The notes below the pieces were generated by a model. That model was not told the origin of the DNA. It was given only the letters and a program-made list of their open reading frames with translations, and did no database searches. The position numbers and the translations under genes were made by a program. From positions 310,001 to 374,000 of the forward strand of contig JAGUYK010000006.1 in the NCBI GenBank assembly GCA_020061355.1: 64,000 nt of DNA, given 5' to 3'. Of this stretch, positions 16,746 through 25,997 are shown piece after piece (position 1 is the stretch's first letter; each line of letters starts with the position of its first letter). Source of the stretch: Ignavibacteriales bacterium (GTDB lineage: Bacteria; Bacteroidota; Ignavibacteria; Ignavibacteriales; Melioribacteraceae).

Positions 16746-17765
16746 ATGAAAACGAATGTCATTATAATAATAATTCTTTTCGGTCTAATAATTATAAACT
16801 CATGTAACGGAATAACCGAACCGGAATTACAACCGGGAAGAAGAGACTACATGTGGAGTGTAGATACTATAAAAACAGGTAATGAAGTGATAATACTTCT
16901 TGATATTTGGGGATCATCTCCCGACAATATCTGGGGAATTGCAATGGCATCTGCCCAATATAGCATTTGGCATTATGATGGATTAAACTGGACAAGAGAT
17001 TATGGAGATCGCCGTATATCACCCTGGGCAATCTGGGGTGTAAATAAGTATGAGGTATGGATGGGAAACCAAAACAGTACAATTTGGAAATACAACGGTA
17101 CAAATTGGAATTTGCACACTGAACTGAAGATTGAAGGATACGATAATATTATAATACAGGATCTTTACGGTAATTCATATAATAATATTTGGGGCTGCGG
17201 TTATGCCGAAATCCACAACACAGATAAATACATAGGAATATTGACAAAGTATAATGGAACAAAATGGGAAATAATAAATATTCCAGATACAAGGATTGGT
17301 TTTGGACAAATTACAATTGATGAAAAAAGTAAAAATCTTATTATTTCCGGTACGGTCTATGAACAAAATCCTCCGGCAATGACTTTCAAAATATATTCCT
17401 GGGACGGAAAGGAACTTAAAGAAATATTTTCATCACTATCGGATAATTCTATAAGCAGCGTAGGCGGAAAAGTTTACATGGTAAACAGCAGAAAAATATA
17501 CAGATATAACCAAGATCGTTTTGAATACTTGAAGGAATTTCCTGATACTAAATTTTTAGGATGGTTGTTTGGAAGAAACGAGAAAGATTTTTTTGCAATT
17601 GCACTGGATGGAATTGGACATTATAACGGTACTGATTTTACAACGGTTTATAAAACCGAAAGCTGGACAAGAGGAGGATTCATATTTGATAAAGATGTTT
17701 TCTTTATTATGCACAACTTTCAAAACAGATTAAATACCGTGGTTCATGGAAAACTAAAAGAATAG
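16746..17765 (+). CDS. Lipoprotein with beta-propeller-like repeats
   Basis: A 339-residue predicted lipoprotein with a hydrophobic signal and lipobox ending INSC (Cys20). The mature part holds repeated units of the form IWGSSPDNIWGIA followed by SIWHYDGLNW and similar (also AIWGVNKYEVWMGN, TIWKYNGTNW, YNNIWGCGY, KYNGTKWEI). This indicates a beta-propeller whose blades end in an aromatic-rich strand. Such proteins are common on the surface of Ignavibacteria, but no enzymatic role is evident. The ATG at 16746 has no ribosome site of its own and follows a mini-ORF. A hairpin region and a terminator follow. Confidence 0.75.
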   Translation: MKTNVIIIIILFGLIIINSCNGITEPELQPGRRDYMWSVDTIKTGNEVIILLDIWGSSPDNIWGIAMASAQYSIWHYDGLNWTRDYGDRRISPWAIWGVNKYEVWMGNQNSTIWKYNGTNWNLHTELKIEGYDNIIIQDLYGNSYNNIWGCGYAEIHNTDKYIGILTKYNGTKWEIINIPDTRIGFGQITIDEKSKNLIISGTVYEQNPPAMTFKIYSWDGKELKEIFSSLSDNSISSVGGKVYMVNSRKIYRYNQDRFEYLKEFPDTKFLGWLFGRNEKDFFAIALDGIGHYNGTDFTTVYKTESWTRGGFIFDKDVFFIMHNFQNRLNTVVHGKLKE

Positions 17766-17791
17766 GGAGGACATAACTTGCTAAAAAAACA

Positions 17792-17813
17792 GGAGGGTGT
17801 TGGGGCACCCTCC
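17792..17813 (+). other. Stable 8-bp hairpin downstream of the propeller lipoprotein
   Basis: GGAGGGTG (17792-17799) pairs with CACCCTCC (17806-17813) across a TTGGGG loop. There is no T-run after it, so it may protect the 3' end or belong to the folded element that follows. Confidence 0.5.
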
Positions 17814-17823
17814 CGATGTAGCG

Positions 17824-17888
17824 GCAAATAAAAATAAGGCTGGCTTACCTTTGCTTAATACTAAAAAGTATTAGCGCTTTTTATTTGC
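17824..17888 (+). terminator. Folded three-way element with terminator-like arm
   Basis: An 11-bp stem joins GCAAATAAAAA (17824-17834) and TTTTTATTTGC (17878-17888). Inside it are a short AAGG/CCTT hairpin (17836-17851) and a TAATACT-AAAA-AGTATTA hairpin (17856-17873) followed by GCGCTTTTT. The last hairpin with its T-run is a plausible terminator for the lipoprotein gene. The whole may alternatively be a structured RNA upstream of the T9SS gene at 17937. Confidence 0.55.
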
Positions 17889-17936
17889 ATTAGTAAATTA
17901 AAGAAAAATTTTATCAACAAAACACTGAGGTAAATA

Positions 17937-19484
17937 ATGAAATCGCTAACTAAAGTTTTCTTTTTATTAGCATTCTTTTTTCAATTTTATAATATGATTA
18001 TCTCTCAAAGCATCCAATTTAACAGTCCCCAAAATGGGAACACTTATACAAACGGTTCCTCAGAAACTACAATCTCTGTTTATTGTGATTATGGATATAG
18101 TCTATCGACATATCCTCCAGGCGTTGTTTTAAGCAATTATTCAAAGTTAATAACTCATAGCGAAACATTTGATTCAAGGTATGTTACTATACCAAATTAT
18201 TTTTACCTTGCACCGGGTAGTTATACCTGGAGGGTTGAATTATGGGAACATTTCTTGGGAGAATCGAGCTACAGAAAAACAGCCGAGAATTCAATAACTT
18301 TTTATATAAAGCATACTTTATCTGTATCAAATAATTTTGGGAGCGGTAGTATTGTAGTTGATGGAAGTACTACATCCAGCGGAACTCAGGTTAACAAATA
18401 TATAGGTGATAATTTATCTGTTGGTGCAATCGACCAGTCTGACGGAAACTACAATAGAACGTGGAATAGCAGTGGTACGAATGATAGCAACTGGAAGAGA
18501 TACCCCATGAGTAGCTCTGGCGAAAATATTTCCGGAGCCTCATCTAGAAATTACAACTATACAGTGATTAGCAATGATAATTATGCTACTATAGTTGCCG
18601 ACTTAAAAATGATTTATAGCGTAACCTTTCAGAACAATTTTGGAGGTGGTACAATTACTGTTAATGGGCAATCATACTCTGCACCTACATCGCCGTTTCA
18701 GGTAGTTGAGCAAAATGCAATAACAGCATCAGCTCAGGGACAGGGTCTAAATGGTATTGTGTATACTTTTACCCAGTGGAGTGACGGAAACCCATATTCT
18801 TATCGAACGTTTTATCCATCTGCACACTCAACTTATACTGCAAATTTTATCGGTCAACCAAGTAACTATGGGGAATACGTTAATTTTGGCTCGGAAGTAG
18901 GGCAGCCGATTGAAATTTACTGGACAGATAACATAAACAGTAATGTTACCCAATACCAGATCTGGAGGAGGGTAAAGCACAACGGAGTAGTAGGACCGGA
19001 TACCCACATAGGAACAGTCGGCAGCGGAGTACAAACATTTACGGATTATGATTATTTATTAACATCAACCTACTCCGATGACCTTCTCTGGTATGATGTA
19101 AGAGCACATTATTCAACAGAGGGGACATATTCAGATCCACAATGGTCGGCAGTATATGGAGAAATGAGTTTCTCAGAGGAAAGCGAACCGATTATTGCAC
19201 TTGAAATATCCAATGAACTACCAACCCAATACGAGATCAATAACTACCCCAATCCTTTTAATCCCACAACAACAATAAATTACCAGTTACCTGAAAGCGG
19301 ATTTGTAACAATTAAAGTATTTGATATCCTCGGAAAAGAAGTTGCTCTGTTGGTTAATGAAAACAAATCTGCCGGATATTACAAAGTAAATTTTGATGGA
19401 AGCTACCTCACAAGCGGCGTTTACATTTATACAATTCAAGTAAACGGAATTATGCAGTCGAAGAAAATGCTCCTTGCAAAGTAA
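17937..19484 (+). CDS. Exported T9SS cargo protein with type A sorting domain
   Basis: A 515-residue protein with a signal peptide (about 1-24, FFLLAFFFQFYNMIISQS). A central region has two similar segments with the pattern LSVSNNFGSGSIVVDG and YSVTFQNNFGGGTITVNG, a repeated beta-strand domain. A fibronectin-like segment around 325-400 (PIEIYWTDNINSNVTQYQIWRR) follows. The last ~80 residues are a T9SS type A sorting domain, starting NNYPNPFNPTTTINYQLPE and ending KKMLLAK. It should be exported by the Sec pathway, carried across the outer membrane by T9SS and attached to the surface. The ATG has GAGG upstream. No catalytic residues are recognised; an adhesive or structural role is an inference. 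Confidence 0.85.
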   Translation: MKSLTKVFFLLAFFFQFYNMIISQSIQFNSPQNGNTYTNGSSETTISVYCDYGYSLSTYPPGVVLSNYSKLITHSETFDSRYVTIPNYFYLAPGSYTWRVELWEHFLGESSYRKTAENSITFYIKHTLSVSNNFGSGSIVVDGSTTSSGTQVNKYIGDNLSVGAIDQSDGNYNRTWNSSGTNDSNWKRYPMSSSGENISGASSRNYNYTVISNDNYATIVADLKMIYSVTFQNNFGGGTITVNGQSYSAPTSPFQVVEQNAITASAQGQGLNGIVYTFTQWSDGNPYSYRTFYPSAHSTYTANFIGQPSNYGEYVNFGSEVGQPIEIYWTDNINSNVTQYQIWRRVKHNGVVGPDTHIGTVGSGVQTFTDYDYLLTSTYSDDLLWYDVRAHYSTEGTYSDPQWSAVYGEMSFSEESEPIIALEISNELPTQYEINNYPNPFNPTTTINYQLPESGFVTIKVFDILGKEVALLVNENKSAGYYKVNFDGSYLTSGVYIYTIQVNGIMQSKKMLLAK

Positions 19485-19491
19485 AATTTGG

Positions 19492-19519
19492 GTAGGGATG
19501 TTCAACGGAACATCCCTAC
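19492..19519. terminator. 12-bp hairpin between convergent genes
   Basis: GTAGGGATGTTC (19492-19503) pairs perfectly with GAACATCCCTAC (19508-19519) around AACG. It sits between the stops of the T9SS gene and transketolase. It could terminate both, and its form also fits a dispersed palindrome. Confidence 0.6.
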
Positions 19520-19525
19520 TATTAA

Positions 19526-21493
19526 TTACTGCGGTGCCTCGTTGGTATATTTTTCTAAGTCGAGCTTTTCTTCCAGATCACCAATCCCGGAAATTGTAGT
19601 TGCAAGTGAAAGTCCGTCGAGACCATGATACCGGAGCACTTCAATAGGTGTACCGCATTCGGGATAATCATCCAGCCCAATTTTTTCAAATAGCTTGCCT
19701 TGAATTGCCTGCATCTCAACAAGACCTTCCATAATCTTGTTGCCGAGAGAACCGTAAATTGAATGGTCTTCCAGTACAAATATTTTTTTAGTTTTACTTG
19801 TTACATTCACAAGCCAGTCGAGGTCTATTCTATTTAGCCACGGCATATTAACAACCTTCAATCCGAATCCGGCACCTTTCAGAATTCTTGATGCAACAAG
19901 TGCCTCGTGTAAAAGAACCGGACCATAACCGAAAATAAGTGCGTCGTCTCCTTCAGTTAGTTCGGTTCCAATACCTACAACAAACTGATAATTCTCCGGA
20001 AGTTTAATTCTTTCCGGCGAAGGACCAATTGCCAGGCGGATTGCACAATTCTCTTTTGCATCATTAACACAGTATTCCACGGCTTTCTTTGTTTCAATTC
20101 CGTTGCAAGGTTGAATCATTGTCATATTGGGAATAGTAAGAAGCAGTGAAATATCCCTTACACTTTGATGCGACTTACCTGGTCCCGCAGGAATCATTCC
20201 AGCAAAGTGACAGCCATAAATTATTTTTGTTTTTTCACCGGCGTTGTTGTAAATCTGTTCGTTTGCACGCGCAGTCAGGAAACTCGCAAAAGTATTAACA
20301 ACAGGAATCAATCCCATTCTTGCAAGTCCACCCGCCATCGAAACCATATCCTGTTCTGCAATTCCGTTTTCAATGAACCTGTCGGGATACGCATATTCGA
20401 ATTTTCTCAGCTTACAATCAGCAGAGAGATCTCCATCGAGAACAATTATCTTCTCATTTGTTTTTGCAAGTTCAACGAGCGCATCCCCGTAAGCTTCGGT
20501 GACAAATTCCTTATCAAGTTTTGTGGCGGTCTTCCCTTCCGCTTTATTTTCGGGTATTGAAATTTTTTCTATACCTAATTCGGCAGCAAGCTTTTTAATT
20601 TTATTGCTTAATTGAGATAATCCTTTTGAATAGCTGTCATCATCCGGCGCCCCGCTATGCCACTTATAATATTTTTTGCCGGAGATTGTTTCTTTTACAG
20701 GCTTCTCCATAAACGAAATGCCCTTACCTTTAATGGTATCGGCAATTATCATTTTCGGTTTATCATCTACTTTTTTAAGATTGTTAAAAGTTTTCTTAAG
20801 AGTATTAAAATCGTGTCCGTCAATTCTAACAACATGCCAGCCGAATGCTTTAACTTTCTTAACGACATCTTCTATATTATTCACATCAGCTACAAGCATA
20901 TCAGTCTGATATTTATTATGATCCATTACAGCCTTGATATTGTTAACCTTCTGATGTGCCGTTGCCTGTAGTGATTCCCAGATCTGTCCTTCCTGAAACT
21001 CGCCGTCGCCCGTTAATACATAAATATGTCCCGCATAATTTAAATATGATTTTGCCCACGCCATTCCTTTTGCTTTGGAGATTCCCATTCCTAGGGAACC
21101 GGTACTTGCTTCGATGCCGGGAATTCTCACTTCCGGATGTCCGTCAAGTCCGTTTAATCTTCTTAGCATTAATAATTTCTCTTCAGGCAAAATTCCGAGC
21201 GCATAGAAAAGTGAATAGAGCCCCGGCACATCATGACCTTTTGAGGAGAAATAGATGTCGCGTTCAGGATGTTCCACGCCAACGTCCAGAATATTCAATT
21301 CATTCAGATAAAGGTAAGTAACTATATCCATTGCGCTTAGTGATGAACCGAGATGACCCGAGCCGGCTTTCTTTACAGCAACAAGTGTGTTATAGCGGCA
21401 CATATCTGCAAACAGTTCCATCTTTAAATTCCATTTGCCGCTTGATTTTCTGACCTTGTCGAATTCTTCCTTCTTAATAAGCTGATAATACAT
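19526..21493 (-). CDS. tkt: Transketolase (single-chain)
   Basis: A 655-residue thiamine diphosphate enzyme that transfers two-carbon units between sugar phosphates in the pentose phosphate pathway. The N-terminal half has KAGSGHLGSSLSA, SKGHDVPGLY, the ThDP motif LTGDGEFQEGQIWE and DHNKYQ. The C-terminal half has ENGIAEQDMVSMAGGLARMG with the catalytic Glu, then a ligand His in AGPGKSHQSVRD. The junction between halves (about 275-325) is Lys/Glu-rich and looks like a linker. Both halves resemble the two-subunit transketolases of archaea and Firmicutes joined in one chain more than E. coli TktA; that is an inference. It is a single-gene unit with a TAATTTTG box upstream. Confidence 0.9.
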   Translation of the reverse strand: MYYQLIKKEEFDKVRKSSGKWNLKMELFADMCRYNTLVAVKKAGSGHLGSSLSAMDIVTYLYLNELNILDVGVEHPERDIYFSSKGHDVPGLYSLFYALGILPEEKLLMLRRLNGLDGHPEVRIPGIEASTGSLGMGISKAKGMAWAKSYLNYAGHIYVLTGDGEFQEGQIWESLQATAHQKVNNIKAVMDHNKYQTDMLVADVNNIEDVVKKVKAFGWHVVRIDGHDFNTLKKTFNNLKKVDDKPKMIIADTIKGKGISFMEKPVKETISGKKYYKWHSGAPDDDSYSKGLSQLSNKIKKLAAELGIEKISIPENKAEGKTATKLDKEFVTEAYGDALVELAKTNEKIIVLDGDLSADCKLRKFEYAYPDRFIENGIAEQDMVSMAGGLARMGLIPVVNTFASFLTARANEQIYNNAGEKTKIIYGCHFAGMIPAGPGKSHQSVRDISLLLTIPNMTMIQPCNGIETKKAVEYCVNDAKENCAIRLAIGPSPERIKLPENYQFVVGIGTELTEGDDALIFGYGPVLLHEALVASRILKGAGFGLKVVNMPWLNRIDLDWLVNVTSKTKKIFVLEDHSIYGSLGNKIMEGLVEMQAIQGKLFEKIGLDDYPECGTPIEVLRYHGLDGLSLATTISGIGDLEEKLDLEKYTNEAPQ

Positions 21494-21575
21494 TTATGCT
21501 CCGTTAGAATTTTTTCAGTACGAAATGATCGAGGTGATTTTCCGCGGAGGATTAAGTAGAGCGGATTGTATGATG

Positions 21576-21583
21576 CAAAATTA
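21576..21583 (-). promoter_or_regulatory. TAATTTTG -7 box before transketolase
   Basis: The minus-strand octamer fits TAnnTTTG about 85 nt upstream of the transketolase ATG. No matching -33 element is evident, so support is modest. Confidence 0.3.
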
Positions 21584-21644
21584 ATCTATTTCGGTGTAAG
21601 ATTAAAAAGCCGATTGTTAAGGAATTGTAAAGTTATTCAGGTTA

Positions 21645-22697
21645 TCAGGAGTTGAGGGGAATAAGTGCTCTGTAAAGAGGTTCAATAAATTTGCCAGTAC
21701 TCTGATCATAAATTCCAAAACCGGCGCAGAATTCCCAGTAATGGAAACTGATATTATAATTGTTGCAAAGTTCTACGATAAATGAAGTCCATCTTACACG
21801 GGAATCCATATCTGCTTTAGAATAAGCCCCGAACTCACCGAGATTAACCGGAATATTTCTACTTGCAGCCCACAATACAACATAATTAAACTCGTTTATG
21901 ATCGAATTTTTTTCGGATTGAGTTCCATTCCATAAAGTACCAAGCCACGCATTAGAACCGTTGACCCACTCGGCACCCTGATGTGTGAATTGAAACGGAC
22001 TGTAGTAATGAAAAGTTAGTATAATATTAGTTTTGTTTGCCGGTAACACAAGTTGATTTAGCGAGCTTATGCCACCCCAGTCGGTAAGTCCGATCAGCAT
22101 AGTTCTGTTGGGATTTGACTCTCTGATTTTATTTACTGCCTCAATCATGAAAACATTCCACAGTGCAGGAGTTAGATTTGAGTGAGGTTCGTTCAAAATT
22201 TCGAAGAAGAGTTTGTACGAATAATTTTTATATCTATTAGCTATCTGTTCCCAGATAAGTAGAAATCTTTCCTTATGAAGCTGGGGCGACTCCATTATTT
22301 CATCATAGTGATGGATATTAATTATTACGGCAAGATTATTTTTCAACGCCTGATCAATTGCCCAATCAACCCTGCTGAAAAATGTGCTGCTGATAGTGTA
22401 AGGCGGATTTGTTAAAGCGTGTGCAGACCATTTAATAGGAATTCTGACGGAATTAAATCCGGCATTCTTTATTATTGAAAAGTATTCTTCTTTTAGAGTA
22501 ACACCCCACTCACCCTCGTTAGGTGCTTCGAGAGCATTGCCCAAATTAATTCCTTTGCCAAGAAGTTTATTCTGGTTGAATACAGAACCTTGACCTTCCG
22601 GAGGGACAATCGGAGCAACCGGGTTATCTGTTGAACACGCAATTACAGATATCAGTAGAATTAATAAGTAAAATGCATAAATAAAAAATCTTTTCAG
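21645..22697 (-). CDS. GH5-type glycoside hydrolase lipoprotein, apparent CTG start
   Basis: Read from 22697 the frame gives 350 residues. It opens LKRFFIYAFYLLILLISVIA followed by Cys21, a lipoprotein signal peptide. A Pro-rich linker follows, then the GH5 entry GKGINLGNALEAP. The acid/base Glu is in FFEILNEP (about 170) and the nucleophile Glu is in VNLGEFGAYSK (about 288), so it is probably an outer-membrane-anchored endo-beta-glucanase or related enzyme. No ATG, GTG or TTG precedes the signal peptide in frame before a stop at 22728. The codon at the expected start is CTG. The first standard start in frame, TTG at 22544, would cut off the export signal and part of the barrel. Confidence 0.8.
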   Translation of the reverse strand: MKRFFIYAFYLLILLISVIACSTDNPVAPIVPPEGQGSVFNQNKLLGKGINLGNALEAPNEGEWGVTLKEEYFSIIKNAGFNSVRIPIKWSAHALTNPPYTISSTFFSRVDWAIDQALKNNLAVIINIHHYDEIMESPQLHKERFLLIWEQIANRYKNYSYKLFFEILNEPHSNLTPALWNVFMIEAVNKIRESNPNRTMLIGLTDWGGISSLNQLVLPANKTNIILTFHYYSPFQFTHQGAEWVNGSNAWLGTLWNGTQSEKNSIINEFNYVVLWAASRNIPVNLGEFGAYSKADMDSRVRWTSFIVELCNNYNISFHYWEFCAGFGIYDQSTGKFIEPLYRALIPLNS

Positions 22698-22827
22698 AAC
22701 CGGCTCACTATTTAAGAACGACCAAAATTACAAAAATCCTTTTATTATTTTTCATCCAAATAAAGTTGAATAAAGTATTCGTTTCAGATAAATTCAGCAC
22801 TACATTTTTATTTTGAGGGGTTTTGCC

Positions 22828-25800
22828 ATGAAATACATTTCTAGAATTTTATTCCTATTTGCAATTTCGTATTGTGTATCTGCACAGACAATTGATACAA
22901 CGTTTATCAATGGTCTGGAATATAGAGGTATTGGACCATATCGGGGCGGAAGATCCGGCGCTGTTACCGGTGTCCCGTCCAATCCGAATCTCTTCTATTT
23001 TGGTTCCACCGGCGGCGGAGTATGGAAAACAGAAAATGCCGGCACAACCTGGAAAAATATTTCAGACAAATTCTTCGGCGGCTCAATTGGCGCAATTGAA
23101 GTAAGTACCTGGGATCCCAATGTAATTTATGTCGGAACGGGTGAAGAAACTGTTCGCGGAAATGTTTCGAGCGGTAACGGGATCTGGAAAAGTGAAGATG
23201 CCGGTGCTACATGGACGTTTGTCGGACTCGAAGACTCAAGACATGTTACCGATATAGTTATTCATCCAAAGAACCCCGATCTGGTATATGCGTCATGTCT
23301 AGGACATCTTTACGGTCCTAATGAAATGCGGGGAATTTACAGAAGCAAAGACGGCGGAAAGAACTGGGAAAGAATTTTATTTATTAATAATGAAGTCGGA
23401 ACAGTAGATATTGTGATGGATCCTACAAATCCGCGCGTTCTTTATGCTGCTGCGTGGAGAGTAATAAGAACACCTTATAGTTTGGAGAGCGGCGGCGAAG
23501 GATCCAGTCTTTGGAAATCCACCGATGGCGGTAATTCATGGAAAAATCTCACCGGCAAAAAAGGAATGCCGAAAGATATCATCGGAAAAATTGGTGTGTC
23601 GGTTTCACCCTTAAATCCTAAGCGGGTCTATGCAATAATTGAAGCTGAAGAAGGCGGAGTATTTAGATCTGACAATGGCGGCGAAACATGGCGCAAAATG
23701 AATGACGACCGGAATCTTAGACAACGTGCATGGTATTACACAAGAATTTATGCGGATACAAAAGATGTGGATAAGGTTTATGTTCTAAATGTTTCCTTCT
23801 GGAGATCGAAGGATGGCGGAAAGTCATTCGAAAGTATTTCAACACCGCATGGAGATCATCACGATTTGTGGATCAATCCCGATAACGCAGATATAATGGT
23901 AATTGGTGACGACGGCGGAGCGCAGGTAACTGTAGACGGCGGTAAATCGTGGAGCACCTATCACAATCAGCCGACAGCGCAATTCTATAGAGTCACAACA
24001 GACGATCATTTCCCTTATAGGATTTACGGAGCGCAGCAGGATAACAGCACAGTAAGGATCTATCATCGCACTGAGGGCAATAGTATCGGCGAGACCGATT
24101 GGGAAACCACAGCCGGATTTGAAAGCGGGTGGCTTGCACCGGATCCAAAGAATAATGACATTGTCTATGGCGGAAATTACGGCGGTTACATCGGAATGCT
24201 TAATCATAATACCGGTGAGAGACGGACAGTAAATGTTTGGCCCGATAATCCGATCGGTCATGGTGCTGAAGGAATGAAATGCCGGTTCCAGTGGAATTTC
24301 CCTCTAATCTTTTCGAAGCACGATCCTAATATTCTTTATGCTGCGGGAAATATTCTATTCAAAACTTCTAATGGCGGAGAGAACTGGACCGCTATTAGTC
24401 CCGACCTAACAAGAAATGATTCAACAAAATTAAAACCATCCGGCGGACCGATTACAAAAGACAATACAAGCGTTGAGTATTACTGTACAATTTTTGCTTT
24501 GGCGGAATCTCCATTAAAACAGGGAATTATCTGGACCGGAAGTGATGACGGATTAATTTATTTGACAACCAACAATGGTAATAACTGGCTCAATGTAACG
24601 CCCGCTAAAAATTTACTTCCTGAATGGGCACAGATTAACAGTATTGAAGCGGATCCATTTAACGAAGGAGGTTTATATGTTGCGGCTACCAGATATAAGC
24701 TTGATGATTATACCCCATACCTGTTGAAAACTAATGACTTCGGTAAGACATGGAAAAAAATTACAAATGGTATTCACTCCAAACATTTTACCAGGGTGAT
24801 ACGCGCAGATGTAAAACGGAAAGGATTACTCTTTGCAGGAACTGAGGAAGGAGTTTGTGTATCATTCAATGATGGTGAAAACTGGCAGCCGTTTCAGCAG
24901 AATCTGCCGATAACTCCTATAACAGATCTTACAATTAAGAATGAAGATTTAATTGTTGCAACACAGGGGAGATCATTCTGGATAATGGATGATATTTCAC
25001 CATTAAGACAATTGAGCAGAGAGATTGAACAGAATAGTTTTCATATTTATCAGCCAAGACCTGCATTGAGAATTGGCGGCAGCAGCAGAGGTGAGGATTT
25101 ATTAGCGGGAAAAAATCTGCAGAGCGGCGTTATCTTAAATTATTATTTTAAGGAACTACCGGATAGTAATTCTGTTGAGCTGAAATTTTATGATGGCAAA
25201 AATAATTTTATAACCTCATTCAAACCAAAGACGAAGGAAAGAGAGGAAGTAATTCCAATAAATAAAGGATTGAATCGATTCATCTGGAATATGCGTTATA
25301 AAGATGCAGAAAGATTCGACGGAATGATAATTTGGGCAAGCGGCGGCTTAAGAGGTCCGGTTGCAGTTCCAGGTAATTATACTGCAGTACTTGTTAATGG
25401 TAAAGATTCTATATCGGTCCCGTTTGAAATTGTAAAAGATCCCCGTGTATCATCAAGCCATGAAGATCTTCAGCTTCAATTCGATTTTATTCTTTCGGCT
25501 CGCGATAAACTTACAGATACTCACAAAGGAATCAAACAGATTAGAAATATTCGTAAGCCGTTAAAGGATGTAAAAGAACGGTTCAAAGATCAAAAGGGTT
25601 CGGATGTTATTAAAAAACAGATTGATAATGTACTTAAAGAATTAACGACGATTGAAGAGACGCTTTATCAAACAAAAAATAAAAGTCCGCAAGACCCGCT
25701 TAATTACCCAAACAGACTAAATGATAAACTCGCTTCGCTTGTTGGCGATGTAAGTAACGGGAATTTCCGACCAACCGAACAAGCGTTGGAACTTAAGCAA

Positions 25801-25920
25801 GAATTATTTGAAAAGATTGATGCACAGCTTGATAGATTGAAAACCGTTATTGATAATGAAGTCCCGGAACTGAATAAACTGATTAAAGAAGCCGAGTTGC
25901 CGGCAATAATTGTTAATTAA
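22828..25920 (+). CDS. Large exported BNR-repeat (sortilin/GH74-like propeller) protein
   Basis: A 1030-residue exported protein. The ATG at 22828 is chosen because GAGGGG precedes it; an in-frame TTG at 22813 is inside that ribosome site. A signal peptide (about 1-20) is followed by many BNR/Asp-box repeats such as GVWKTENAGTTW, GIWKSEDAGATW, GIYRSKDGGKNW, SLWKSTDGGNSW and GVFRSDNGGETW. These form one or two beta-propellers up to about residue 730. The C-terminal ~280 residues hold a beta segment (IPINKGLNRFIWNMRY) and a helical tail rich in Lys, Leu and Glu. Related proteins are often labelled glycosyl hydrolase or VPS10-like, but hydrolytic activity is not established. There is no T9SS sorting domain. 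Confidence 0.8.
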   Translation: MKYISRILFLFAISYCVSAQTIDTTFINGLEYRGIGPYRGGRSGAVTGVPSNPNLFYFGSTGGGVWKTENAGTTWKNISDKFFGGSIGAIEVSTWDPNVIYVGTGEETVRGNVSSGNGIWKSEDAGATWTFVGLEDSRHVTDIVIHPKNPDLVYASCLGHLYGPNEMRGIYRSKDGGKNWERILFINNEVGTVDIVMDPTNPRVLYAAAWRVIRTPYSLESGGEGSSLWKSTDGGNSWKNLTGKKGMPKDIIGKIGVSVSPLNPKRVYAIIEAEEGGVFRSDNGGETWRKMNDDRNLRQRAWYYTRIYADTKDVDKVYVLNVSFWRSKDGGKSFESISTPHGDHHDLWINPDNADIMVIGDDGGAQVTVDGGKSWSTYHNQPTAQFYRVTTDDHFPYRIYGAQQDNSTVRIYHRTEGNSIGETDWETTAGFESGWLAPDPKNNDIVYGGNYGGYIGMLNHNTGERRTVNVWPDNPIGHGAEGMKCRFQWNFPLIFSKHDPNILYAAGNILFKTSNGGENWTAISPDLTRNDSTKLKPSGGPITKDNTSVEYYCTIFALAESPLKQGIIWTGSDDGLIYLTTNNGNNWLNVTPAKNLLPEWAQINSIEADPFNEGGLYVAATRYKLDDYTPYLLKTNDFGKTWKKITNGIHSKHFTRVIRADVKRKGLLFAGTEEGVCVSFNDGENWQPFQQNLPITPITDLTIKNEDLIVATQGRSFWIMDDISPLRQLSREIEQNSFHIYQPRPALRIGGSSRGEDLLAGKNLQSGVILNYYFKELPDSNSVELKFYDGKNNFITSFKPKTKEREEVIPINKGLNRFIWNMRYKDAERFDGMIIWASGGLRGPVAVPGNYTAVLVNGKDSISVPFEIVKDPRVSSSHEDLQLQFDFILSARDKLTDTHKGIKQIRNIRKPLKDVKERFKDQKGSDVIKKQIDNVLKELTTIEETLYQTKNKSPQDPLNYPNRLNDKLASLVGDVSNGNFRPTEQALELKQELFEKIDAQLDRLKTVIDNEVPELNKLIKEAELPAIIVN

Positions 25921-25929
25921 TTAGTATGA

Positions 25930-25952
25930 GCGTCACGGACCATCCGTGACGC
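25930..25952. repeat. Perfect 23-bp hairpin palindrome after the BNR gene
   Basis: GCGTCACGGA and TCCGTGACGC flank CCA, 9 nt after the stop codon. It may stabilise the 3' end, terminate weakly or be a dispersed palindrome; no T-run follows. Confidence 0.5.
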
Positions 25953-25997
25953 CCAGAAAATAATATTGAATTAATTACATAAAAACATGGTGAGAAT

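Noticed and set aside
20165-20971. Plus-strand ORFs of up to 131 codons opposite transketolase
   Set aside because: They lie wholly inside a well-supported gene on the other strand, have no ribosome sites and encode no recognisable protein; they are shadow frames.
21645-22544. GH5 protein starting at TTG 22544
   Set aside because: That TTG encodes a Leu inside the conserved GINLGNALEAP block; an intact lipoprotein signal peptide is in frame upstream.
23839-24261. 140-codon minus-strand ORF inside the BNR-repeat gene
   Set aside because: It is antisense to regular repeat codons of the propeller protein, which often leave long open frames; no domain is visible.
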